Shown in pieces: positions 54,077-64,000 of a stretch of 64,000 nucleotides of DNA. Within the stretch, counting starts at the first letter, position 1. Each line of letters starts with the position of its first letter. The notes beneath the pieces were generated by a model. That model saw only the letters and a program-made list of their open reading frames with translations, had not been told where the DNA came from and did no database searches. Origin of the DNA: Pardosa pseudoannulata (taxonomy: Eukaryota; Arthropoda; Arachnida; Araneae; Lycosidae); assembly GCA_032207245.1 (NCBI GenBank), contig CM063502.1:140110173-140174172 (forward strand). The letters are read 5' to 3'. The position numbers were made by a program, and so were the translations under genes.

Positions 54077-54643
54077 CCCCTTCCGGTATGATTTAATAAT
54101 GAAAAACTGTGCATGAAATAACCATTTAATTTTTATTTAAAAAACTTGTTTCATTTTACAATTCTTACATATTCTTAATTAAAATCCACTTTTTACATAG
54201 TGTTAAATAATACCAGAAACAGTAAAATTAAGAAAATATCAAAGTAAAACATTAATAAGGTATACAGATAATAGTCTTCAAGCTAGTGGTACTTTTCAAA
54301 ACAAAGTGAAAGGAATTCTTAATTGTTTACACCGCCAAGTAGTCTCACTTTTAATTTGATTCTTGTAACACACACGGCATTTCTTAGTAGGTTTTCTTTT
54401 ATTCTGACTCATTAATTTGGCAATGATTTGTACCAAGAAATTCTAAGTAAACAATATGCAATAGTGACTTGTGATTTTCACAAGTGATAAAGTGTTGCCA
54501 AATTCAGTACACTAGAAATTTTAAACTAAATTAATTATCATATTTAACAGTAACTTTAATCGCATGACGAGTGGATCTCGTCATTGTGAGGTATGGAATG
54601 AAAAACTAATGACGAGCTAGACTCGTCATTTTACCGGAAGGGG
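54077..54643 (-). mobile_element. 567-bp piggyBac deletion derivative retaining part of the C-terminal Cys-rich domain
   Basis: TTAA flanks both sides (54073-54076 and 54644-54647). The ends are CCCCTTCCGGTATGA and, reverse-complemented, CCCCTTCCGGTAAAATGA, a close inverted repeat. The minus strand at 54412-54285 reads MSQNKRKPTKKCRVCYKNQI, then KSETTWRCKQLRIPFHF. That is the basic KKxCRVC start and the WxC/C step of the piggyBac C-terminal zinc-binding domain, with one Cys lost. Two interrupted palindromes sit near the right end. The rest of the transposase has been deleted. Confidence 0.87.
54564..54630. repeat. Pair of subterminal palindromes in the piggyBac derivative
   Basis: ATGACGAG-5bp-CTCGTCAT at 54564-54584 and AATGACGAG-5bp-CTCGTCATT at 54608-54630. 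Both have the same arm sequence and 5-bp spacer, 13-36 bp from the element edge region, as expected of transposase-binding subterminal repeats. That role is inferred. Confidence 0.75.
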
Positions 54644-54713
54644 TTAATATTTATGGTTGTGTTTATTGTTCTGTCTGAGGTAAAGTTTCAAAGTGGGTGG
54701 TATTACCTACCAG

Positions 54714-54821
54714 TTTTTACCGGCGCTTTCTACGAGAACAACAATGGGTTCAGAAGTAATTGAGAGAAGAGGCATTAAAGAAGTCCAAGGATTAGTGACT
54801 ACTTACAGAAGAAATTTATAA
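54714..54821 (+). CDS. Doubtful terminal-exon-like open frame
   Basis: After an acceptor-like TTACCTACCAG the frame reads FLPALSTRTTMGSEVIERRG then IKEVQGLVTTYRRNL and a stop, with AATAAA overlapping the stop at 54820-54825. It is protein-like but short. I recognise no family and no partner exon. Confidence 0.15.
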   Translation, partial: FLPALSTRTTMGSEVIERRGIKEVQGLVTTYRRNL

Positions 54822-54829
54822 TAAACACT

Positions 54830-56185
54830 TTAAAAACAATATTTTTTCTGCTTTCGTAATTGAAAATTATTTAAAAATTGAATTCATCATTATCTCAAAT
54901 TGAGAAAACTGTTGATTGTTCATTCAACAGCTGATCTTATCCGTGCATCAAGTGGTAGGTTTTACTTTGTAAGAGAATATGAGATAATAATATGAGTTAA
55001 GGGTTCGACTTATTACAATGGATACAATGGATACAAAAATACAATGGATTTGTTTGTTGGAGTTTATTTGTTCTAGGTCATCAAGGAATATATTGTACTA
55101 GACACATTCTAGACAGCGCAAAGTTGTATAAAGCGGAAGGATATTGTTTAGTGGGTCTTCAGTACAATATTTCTAATTTCCAAACTACATCCTATGCCGA
55201 ATCCTTCTATTTATTTACCTTGTCATTCAATAGAATTAAGTGGATATATAGAATCTAAGAAAATAATCGTTAAATCTTTCTCGCTGTCTCGTAGAATAAA
55301 AAAAATTGAAGGTGTAGGGGAGATGAGCTTAAAACTTAGGAAACCTATGATATAGAAGAATACATAGGAGGTTTACTTTTATTTGTTTAGAGTCCGTAAA
55401 ATCTCTATAAACTCCAAAGATTCATTGTAAAGAGTATTGCAGTTTTTGATATTAGTTTTTATATATTCGACACCGCTATTCACAAGAAAGTAGACAAGAG
55501 AATATCTTAATTTCGAGGTGCATATTTAGCCAAGACGAAACCTTTAAAACTTTACTTTGTTTCTATTGTACAAATTTGACTCCAAAAGTTTTTCTGTTTA
55601 GGCTAAGTGAAAAACATAAGGTCATAAGAGGACCCGAACTGAGGTAAATTAGTAAAACACCTTATATTATGTTAAAGTATTTTAAATCAAAAGTAGAATG
55701 AATCGTAAAGATTTGCAAATTATGGTTGTGTCAAAAATGATTTGAGAAACATGACATGAAAAATTACTTCTGCTGTAAAGTTTTATTCGACATTGATTCG
55801 CTCTTACAGACAAAGCTCTTTTCCTAGAAAAGCATTAGAATATTTTAAAGGAACTTAAAAGTGACCAGACTTAAAAATTTTCAGCTTAAATCAGACAAAT
55901 ATTTTCACCGAAAAGCGCGCTGTCACAACTTTGTAAGCGCCAAGTTTCTTCCAAAGAAGTATTCGTTAAAAATTTGCAACATCTTAAAAATGCAAGCTCG
56001 AGCGACGGGAGTTGGATTTTCTAACAGCTGAAGGCAGAATGCCTATAGTTAAAAGTTTTGCACTGAATTAACTGCTTTAATAAACATCATAGATTTATTT
56101 TAGTTTCTCGAAAATAATAAGAAAAATTTTAAAAGTTTTAAAATTTTCTGACATATCAACATTAACGGATTAACCGATACATTAA
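54830..56185. other. No gene seen
   Basis: A short ACAATGGATAC tandem repeat at about 55015-55050. Otherwise AT-rich. Confidence 0.5.
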
Positions 56186-56517
56186 CCCCGTAATGCAGAG
56201 TTTTTTTTGAAAAAGCCGGCCAAAAAATAATTTTTTTTATGTAAAAAACACAATTTAGAATGTTGTCTTGCCAAGAAAATTACAAAAATACAAAAATAAT
56301 CAAAATTTTTATTGCATTTTTGGATTTTGATAACATTGCAGAAAATAGTCGAATATTATAATATTACACGCACATCGACTTTTTTTTATCTTTCTTTTCG
56401 AATTCCCATTTCAGAATAAACATTATTATCAGTTAAATTTATCCCGAACTATCTCGAGTGAGCACAGTATGGCCAGTTTAGAGCGCTCGAGTTAACTCGA
56501 GCGTGCACGTTAAGGGG
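56186..56517. mobile_element. 332-bp TTAA-flanked MITE with XhoI-like palindromes
   Basis: TTAA at 56182-56185 and 56518-56521. The ends are CCCCGTAATGCAGAG and, reverse-complemented, CCCCTTAACGTGCACG. A perfect 20-bp palindrome CGCTCGAGTTAACTCGAGCG at 56484-56503 and a second CTCGAGTGAGCAC word at 56453 lie near the right end. No coding capacity. piggyBac-type by TTAA and C-rich ends. Confidence 0.78.
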
Positions 56518-57599
56518 TTAAAATCAGGATATATAGCTATTTTCTAAAATAAATTTTACGGTTTACTATAGCTGTCCTTACTTAATTTATTTGGCATGGT
56601 AAATGCATTGTTGATTTTATATCAAAAAAGCTTTAAAACCAATCAACTACACTCGTTCTAGAGGATTGCCGACTTGCAAAATATTTAGAGTGGTGTCGTT
56701 AGCAAATAGCTTGAGAGTTCTTGTCCCACAGTTTACGTGTATGTTTGTAGCGTTTCGGAATCAGTTTCAAACAGTAGTTAGTCCTCAGGTAGCAATACAT
56801 AGACAGCAATTCTAATCAGCCAATCAGCATATCATATTTTACGGGAGATAAAGAATGGTAAAAGTGAAGTGGACTAATATACTGCATTTTATTGTTATTT
56901 TTAAAGAAATGCAATTGTAGGTAATAAAAATAGGACGTTTCAACCTCGCCTATATTGTTTTCCATTGTGAATATATAAAAGTGTACATTTATCTTCATGA
57001 TGTTTAAAATAATTTCTGATTTTTTAAATTATACTGGTGGTGTATCTCTACATATATCCTAGTCAACATCTTTGCAAGAGTTATATTACCTAAAAAAGTA
57101 AATAATGCACTCAAAACTTTAAATAAGGCTAAAGACAAGAAAATCAGCACATCAAAGAGTAAAATGAACTGATTATGTAAAAAAATATATTTAATCGTAG
57201 TTGAGTCGACAAATGATTAAAATTACTGATTATTAGTATTATCACGATTCACAAAATTTTACAAGCCCTGGATTTACAATGCAATGAGAGTACTCCTAAT
57301 TCTCACGTAAACTATGCTTGTCGAATAGTATAATGTAATAGAAATCTTTCTCAGACATTAGGGAAATGGAAATGGAGCTTATGCGATGCTGTAGAATATA
57401 GATGTATATTAGTAGTCTGATGGTTGTTTGAGTATTCTGTCAACAATGTGCAATATAATATTTTCCTTTCAAATATGAAAGAAGTAATGCTTTTTATTGA
57501 GACTGTTTAAAAAGTGTGCCAAGTACAAAGTTGTAGGGACGAAAATATTAATCTGAAGTTTTTATAAACTTCTCTGAGTTATTCCTTTATAGGTAAGGC

Positions 57600-57672
57600 T
57601 TTTCGGTTCCTGAGTCAGTGTGTTCAAATCCTACTGATGACACGGACATTTGTAGCTGTTTGTAAACAGCTT
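57600..57672 (+). mobile_element. SINE head fragment, diverged
   Basis: A B-box-like GTGTTCAAATCC at 57630-57641 followed by CACGGACATTTGTAGCTGTT, the head/body junction of the SINE family. Truncated on both sides. Confidence 0.5.
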
Positions 57673-58140
57673 TAGTCGAATGATTTATTAACCATGTGAA
57701 ATATTATACATAGTATGTCTCAATACTAGTCGAACCTTTAGAGTGAAGACGAAACTTTACCGCAGCAGCATGATAAAGTAATTACCAAGCAACGTCTAGT
57801 TCAACAATATTTTATCTAATAGATAGATATTTCTGTATAATTTTGAGTGAAAAATAGTGTGAGTAAAATTGAAGAATCGGTTATGGGATATGATTTGTAA
57901 ACAATTATTGTTGTTAGCATTAAACTACTAACGGAATAGTTCGGTTTGTAGCACTACATTTACAACGCATACATATATTCAAGAGTCTTTACCACAATTT
58001 TGTCTAATAGTATGTATTTGGTGAATAGTAGATTTTCCATCTTGAAATTCACATTAGTAGCTGCCGATAGTAGTAGATGCATACGGTAATAATCTATTAT
58101 ATAAAATATACGACAAGATTTCAAAAGCTACATTTAGAAA
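57673..58140. other. No gene seen
   Basis: Unremarkable AT-rich sequence. Confidence 0.5.
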
Positions 58141-58932
58141 GGTACTGGGTTCGGTGATATGCATATATCATTGGGTATATATCCTGATATATGTAATGAA
58201 ACACATCCCATATATATATTTTCAAAATATGATATATGAAATTTTTAGTATTTTTAAATTATCATCAATGAATTTGATGAATCTGATTAGGATTTCAGAT
58301 TAAATAAGCCAATATACAACCAACATGTTAAGAATTTCATTTGTAGACTAAACCTACTGCTATCCACACCCTAGAATCTGTTTTATATTGCACTTGGTGC
58401 GTCTCTCCCCCTCACCCAACAAACATTGCCTAGAACAGCCATCAAAAAAAGAAAATGTCTAATTTAGCCAAGGAATTATTTTTTGCTTCCGCTTGAATAG
58501 CTGCACTAGACAGATTTCCAATTTTGAATTCGTTCATTCAAAACTGAGTAATCGGATAATGAATGAAAAAGCAGATAAACTTCTTTGTGTTTAAGCATTT
58601 CAGTAAAAATAATAAGAAATAATATATGAATTTATAATTTTGTTATTTAAATAATAAAATTTTGTCTTGACACTTAATATTGAATCATATTTTCTGTTTA
58701 GAATAAAGAGAAAGCAAATTTTTTGAACAAAAGTTTTTCAGTTTTATAATTGTTAATCTTCCTTATTTTTAAATTAGAGATTTGTTAAATGAAAAAAAAG
58801 TTTTAAAATATTATAATATTAAATAAAATATAAACGGGAGTTTTTATGTAAGTGAATTAAGTTTACATCATGTATAGAAATGTTATATTAATATCTTAAA
58901 CACTAATGAGTCGACAAATGAAATGTCTAAAT

Positions 58933-59010
<78 letters not shown>

Positions 59011-59087
59011 ATCAAAATATCAAACATAATAGAAAAATATCGGATATTTTTTATATTTTTGAAATATTAAGATATTTAGAAACCCTG
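58141..59087. other. Possible hAT-type element with weak terminal similarity
   Basis: CTGGGTTCGGTGATATGCAT at the left and, reverse-complemented at the right, CCAGGGTTTCTAAATATC show weak inverted similarity. The interior has repeated GATATAT words near both ends and a (TA)n tract. A clean target duplication is not seen, so this is only a candidate. Confidence 0.25.
58936..59005. repeat. (TA)n microsatellite
   Basis: Pure TA repeat of about 35 units. Confidence 0.95.
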
Positions 59088-59384
59088 GGAGGGTAATATC
59101 TCGGTAGTTGTAACATTACAGTCATCTCCTTTTTTTTAAAAATAGGAACTACGAAGCCTTCTTCCCATTCAATGGGTATTCACTCCATAATACAAACACA
59201 ACATATCACTTTTTGGATTGCCTCAGTCAGTTCAGGTAAAGGAATACGAAACTTTAGCGTTTTATAATAAGCACTGCCGTAATACCACGGAGTCTTGCAG
59301 CTCTATTATTATTCAAGTTCTAGAACTTGATCATTTTCGATGCCGTCCAAATCAGGAATTGAATAAGTGGGGAGCTACTATTCG

Positions 59385-59512
59385 GTACTAGAGTCCCCGG
59401 GATTGAATATCTCTGATGGCACGGGTGATTGCAGCCTCTCGGAATCTGGTTTAGTCAGTAGGTCCTGATCTCATTAGCTCTATCATAGCAAAACAGACTA
59501 TAGCCTCTCCCC
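59385..59512 (+). mobile_element. tRNA-derived SINE copy, diverged
   Basis: The B box is eroded to GGGATTGAATATC. Then come GATGGCACGGGTGATTGCAG, CTCGGAATCTGGTTTAGTCA, GTAGGTCCTGATCTCATTAG and GCAAAACAGACTATAGCCTC. The order matches the complete copy at 50890. Confidence 0.72.
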
Positions 59513-61591
59513 CAAATTACTTCTACTGAGGAGATCTCTGGAAAAATCTCGAATCTCTTTCACACCTCACATTGATCACTCCATCTCTTATTCTTCAAGT
59601 AATTGTCCCGGGACAAGAAAATAGATTTAAACACTGATTTCTAGTAGTATTTTTTGACTCTTTTTATGATTTAGATTTTCTAATCCCACTAAACTGTTTC
59701 TTCATAAATACTTTCTTTTTAACGGTTCCTTTTCATAACCTCAAGCTATTAAAAACTAATGCTGATATCTAGCGAAGTATCGTAGAATTTAATTATTTCA
59801 GTAACTTCCACAGAACTGCGGTAAAATTCTGATATTTTTTAAGCATATTCAGAAATATATTCTGATATATTTCTGATATCTGCAATTTTGATATATTTTA
59901 GCTTGATGGCTTGTTTGAGTTCAGTTTTTCCGTTCTGGGGTAAATACTACCCCACCATACCAATGATGTTACATTTATCCATTACACCTCTAAGATGTTA
60001 GACATTTTAGTGGAACCTAATGTTATTGCACCTTCAAAGCTCCTAGTAGAAAATCCTAGTAGAAAATCAGTTACCTCAGTTTTCAGCTCATTCAAAGTCG
60101 TCTATGTTAGTTATTTTTTCTTTAAAATAGACACATTTCATTGTAAGATGCATTTTATGTTCAGCTGAGCAGAGTATAAGAAAAGAAAATGTTTACTATA
60201 AACCCATTTTCAATTTTAAAAATGAGGCACTAAACATTATTTACTGTAGAACACCTTTCCCTTCAGCATTTTGAAATGAAAAAAAATATTGAGACATGTT
60301 ACATGATTCTTTATAAACTTTTCCTTGTTATATACAGCATTATTTTAATGACCATATATTTGGAAAGTTTTGCGAACAAAGATGATTTTAAAAGATTTAC
60401 TGACGTTATTCTGCTATCTAAAACAGCCTCAAACGATCCCTTGAACTCTGTGTGTACTGAACTAGAGGTTTTCTTATTTAAAAAAAATATAAACACCTGA
60501 GCAGTGGATTTAAAAACAGTTTTTTTTTACTTTACAGGTTTATTTACTAAATATGAAGAATTCACATTTATGATCGAGAAAAAAAAACTGGCTTCAACAA
60601 ATCTGAAGACTGAAATATCAACATTGATTTCTAAATTACTTTTGAGATCCTTTTGGAATAGGGATGAATATAAGTAGTATTTTTTTTGTTATTATGGGTG
60701 GGGAAACAGTCTGTGATTAAATTCATTTATTTAAATTTCATTTGAAAATTCTTTAAACGTATCGTGTTAATTAGTTTCTGATGTCCACTGCCATGTTTAT
60801 ATTCCATTTTAATTTAGGATTTTTTTCCCTCTGTGAGTGTAGTTTCTTTTGCTATTTCTACTCGCCTCGTTTGTAGGTGCAGTGATGATGTCATGATTAT
60901 AAATTAAACACAATCAATGAGAGAAAAGGGTGGGAAGGATTGCATTTAGTAAGTAGGTCGACGAAGTCACGTTAGCTTCGGGTTAAGTAACGTGACTAAT
61001 CAAGTTAAGCACCAGCCGTATGCAGTTGTTTTAATTCTACCTTGGAATTAATAGTGTAAAAGCGTGTTTGACTTTTCAGTTAAATACACAAACAAATCGG
61101 TTCTTCATTATACTCCACTCCCTGTTTATTCAGTAATGAAGCTAAGCTAAGAGAAGTTATTTTATATTCTGTAGAGGTGGACATTAAGAAACACATGACA
61201 TTTTAAAATCAGCGTGGAAGGAAAGGAGTTGCACGAGTTACTGAACGTATTGGAAATCGAGAACAAAAAACTAGAAAGAAACACAAAGCTATGAAAAGAT
61301 TTTTTTATTACTTATGTTTTGTATTTCATACTTTTAAATCCCTTGTGCCAAAATTATTGTGGTATGTTCTAATTTTATTGGACACCGTGTTTATAACTTT
61401 AAAGGCGATTCTCAAACATTTATTTAATGATACCCCTCATTCTATCATCTTAAACTATTTAAAACATAGGTTTTTACTCCATATTTAACCTTTTATGCGT
61501 ATTTTTACCTTCACGCTTACTTTACTTCTCGTTTTACTCTTTATATATTACCTCCTGGTGTATTTTTACTATTTTCCCTGTTAGCATTTTT
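59513..61591. other. No confident gene
   Basis: 60276-60500 (+) is open for 74 residues, including LESFANKDDFKRFTDVILLS. 60539-60677, after an acceptor-like TTTACTTTACAG, reads GLFTKYEEFTFMIEKKKLAS, TNLKTEISTLISKLLL and a stop. They may be remnants of one gene or transposon, but no family is recognised. 60860-61010 is less AT-rich and holds a TGATGTCATGA CRE-like site. Confidence 0.3.
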
Positions 61592-61685
61592 TTTTAAATG
61601 AACAACAAAAGCAAAGCATTCAACAGTTAGTATTTTTTTAAATACTAACTGTTGCATGTTTTGCTTTTTCTGTTCATTATTTTAT
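61592..61685. repeat. Foldback hairpin, about 95 bp
   Basis: AAATGAACAACAAAAGCAAAG and CATTCAACAGTTAGTATT pair with the right arm over about 40 bp with few mismatches. The inner 14 bp (CAACAGTTAGTATT) are perfect around a 6-bp loop. No target duplication is evident. Small foldback element or structured RNA. Confidence 0.7.
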
Positions 61686-61776
61686 TTTTAAAGTGTTTTA
61701 TTATCTTGTGTTTGGTACTATATATCCCTTAAGGATCCAGTGAGACCAAACACCGATCAACCAACTATACTTTTAA

Positions 61777-62008
61777 CCTTTTGAAGACGGGTGTGTCATA
61801 TATGCAATATCTTTTAAATTAAAGTAGATGATTCTATAGTATTGAGATATCTCTAGTAGACAAGTTCACCTATAACAGATATAGTGTTACTTCTAGTGTC
61901 AATAAGAAATACTAATTGATTGTTCTACTTAAAAAGCATTGATGATATACTCATTTTCTAAGTCAATTTGAAAGACGCTGCATATATTATGAACCCGTCC
62001 TCAAAGGG
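61777..62008. mobile_element. 232-bp piggyBac-like MITE, TTAA on the left and TTGA on the right
   Basis: The left flank is TTAA at 61773-61776; the right is TTGA at 62009-62012 (one substitution). The ends are CCTTTTGAAGACGGGTG and, reverse-complemented, CCCTTTGAGGACGGGTT, with ATATATGCA shared further in. It resembles the 5817-6057 MITE at the extreme end (CCCTTTG.xGAC) but has its own interior. Confidence 0.78.
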
Positions 62009-62261
62009 TTGAACAATAAATTGAACTAGGAATCATTTAACTTAATTACTTTAGTAAAAGTATACGTCTGGTAATATATTTACATCTTGTTACTAATTGC
62101 ACTTTATATATCATTGCTTCAAACATTTGTACACATAATAAACATAATATTAAGACATTCGCTTCCGATCACGTGCCAGCTTGTGATAAAAACACTGAAA
62201 AATGCTCTTATGACAGTAGGTTTGGCAGCGAAAGTGTTAAGAATCAAACCCTAATCTGATG

Positions 62262-62402
62262 TCCGCCAAACGGTGGCCGGATGAGCAGTTCGCTGCTGTT
62301 CGGTATCGAAGTTCATGTTTTTCAATCCCACTGCTGACATGGATGTTTGTAGCTGTTCGGAATCTTTTTTAAGCAGTAGACCGTAACTCTCCAAACCAAT
62401 TT
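62262..62402 (+). mobile_element. tRNA-derived SINE copy, diverged
   Basis: An A-box-like TGGCCGGATGAGCAGTT, a weak B box GTTTTTCAATCC, then ACATGGATGTTTGTAGCTGT, TCGGAATC, TTTTAAGCAGTAGACC and CTCCAAACCAA. The middle block is deleted. Confidence 0.72.
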
Positions 62403-62417
62403 TCCAATCTGTTGTGA

Positions 62418-62640
62418 AGTTTTTTAAACTTTGCTGGTGTATGGTGTCAGATCTCATTCTTAAGCATTTCCCCCCCTCTAAATCATAATTCATTTGTGCC
62501 TTTCTCATTATCTCCCTGCAGCGTGTTATTAAAATCTTTTACAAACGTGTAAATTACTTTAAAAATCAATAAATGAACAACTGGAGGTAGTTTCATCAAA
62601 ATATGTCTTGAGAAGTTAAAGGTTAACTATGGGTACTTTT
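62418..62640 (+). repeat. Dispersed repeat family, copy 3 of 3
   Basis: TTTAAACTTTGCTGGTGTAT, CTCATTCTTAAGCATTTCCC, CTCTAAATCATAATTCAT, GAACAACTGGAGGTAGTTTC and AGTTAAAGGTTAA. It begins just after a SINE copy. Confidence 0.7.
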
Positions 62641-64000
62641 TACATTGCTTGGTATTCTCTGGAACGCCACTAAGCAGTAAAAGTTTAAATAATATTATAG
62701 AGGATTCAGAATTTCAAACTTGATGTTTAAAATTTATACACATAAAAAATCATTAAAAGTGAAAGCTAGGAAAAGAAAATTTCTATTTTCCTATTGAAAT
62801 TAATGAAAAGTATAAGTTGCTATGCAATAAATCATAAGCCTATGTACAAAAATAGGAAAAATGAGTGTAACGTATAAAATAGACTAATAAAATAAGGACT
62901 AGGAAAACAAAGTGGAAGGCTTTTTCGAAGCTTAACAAGCTTCTCTCTCAGACTGAGAAATAAAAAAAAACTTATTGTCCAAAAACTGCAAATGTCATTA
63001 TTTTTACTAGAATGGGGATATCAGTCTTGTTTTACTCCCTAATATGTATCATTCGTATTTCTTAAACTAGTTGATAATTTTAGGCACATTGTAATTAATA
63101 GAAATAATATTATATAATAAAAATTTAATAATGATGAAAATTTTTCATTTTTGGGTTTGATTTATCTAAAGCATTCGTACAATGATATATTTTACCTTAA
63201 TTACCTACATTACAAATATTTAAACTTTATTTTTCATATATTTGCTATTTATAGTATATTATGTATGTATCACAAATTTATAAATAAATAAACTCATCAT
63301 TTTTAAGGGGTTTTAACTCTCTTTCTCGTATCACTAGGAGGTACATTGATAGTAACCTTTGAGTTTACATGACTGATTTTTTAAATGATGTATAAATAAT
63401 TTGGGCTATTGGATTGAATAAATATTTAAAAGTGGAAAAGGAACTTTTACGTATTTCAATAATTCTAATGCACCATTTATTTGATTAGAAATTAGAAACA
63501 TATATACGGACTGGCTATCAAATAAATAATAAGACATACATCTAAGAGATCCGATGCGATTATTAGTGTTAAAGCAATGCACTTTTAAAGGACAAGCCTT
63601 AAAATTGTTGTCATATCATTATTTCATATGGATCAATAGAAGTGAATTATTCTTTGTTTCAAAATAAAAAAGAAAAAATGATCAAATTAGGCTGTGTTAA
63701 AAAACAATTATAGTGTCCTTAGACTGATCAAATAAAAAGTAAAGTGTAATTATCAGTTATTTTAAGGATTGAGAATCAAAACCATCATCATAGTAGTTTT
63801 TCTTTTTAAATTCATCATAAAATTAAAAAAATTCTTCCTAGTAAGGCTCTAACCTAAGAAAAGTTATTTAGTTTTGTTATTTCAAGTAATATATTTTTGA
63901 AAATAATAGAAAAATATTCACCAAATGAAAAAAAAGTTGAAATTCAATTACCCGTAAAATAACTTTTGAAATGTGTAGATTATAAACTAAATTTTTATAT
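62641..64000. other. No gene seen
   Basis: AT-rich sequence with no recognisable exon, repeat or RNA gene up to the window edge. Confidence 0.5.

Overview
This is AT-rich animal nuclear DNA with long introns, many (TA)n, (CA)n and (TC)n microsatellites, poly-A runs and a heavy load of decayed transposons. The one gene I can name is the 3' five exons of an AK3-type mitochondrial GTP:AMP phosphotransferase (adenylate kinase 3) on the + strand, positions 1-15128. Five coding exons with GT/AG borders join in phase and reach a stop codon. The N-terminal exon(s), with the P-loop, lie upstream of the window. AT content, intron layout and the mix of Tc1, mariner, piggyBac, hAT and RNase H-bearing LINE relics suggest an invertebrate, probably an arthropod and perhaps an arachnid. 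The species is an inference and cannot be fixed from this window.

Layout. 1-15.1 kb: the AK3 gene. Its introns carry a LINE 3' end (intron 1), a mariner fragment, a LINE RNase H region split by a TTAA-flanked MITE and a 1.1-kb terminal-inverted-repeat element (intron 3), and a decayed Tc1-like transposase (intron 4). 15.1-26.8 kb: a gene-poor AT desert. 26.8-31.5 kb: a possible piggyBac C-terminal relic, tRNA-derived SINEs and a GC-richer island. 33.2-36.4 kb: a THAP zinc-finger exon (minus strand) split by one hAT-like element, with a second copy of the same family next to it; both have exact 8-bp target duplications. 37.7 kb: an unidentified but convincing internal exon. 41.3-42.2 kb: a Tc1-like pseudogene. 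43.6-45.7 kb: a tandem duplication whose second unit is split by a 991-bp element. 47.5-62.6 kb: mobile-element debris, including several TTAA-flanked piggyBac-like MITEs (one keeping a piece of the piggyBac cysteine-rich domain), about five SINE copies and a dispersed repeat family.

Apart from AK3 and the unidentified exon I see no intact gene. The genes do not form a pathway. The main interest is the nested mobile-element history: five to six TTAA-type insertions, two hAT insertions flanking and breaking a THAP exon, and a tRNA-headed SINE family with one copy still bearing a perfect 15-bp target duplication. I did not find a defence, biosynthetic or other novel multi-gene system.
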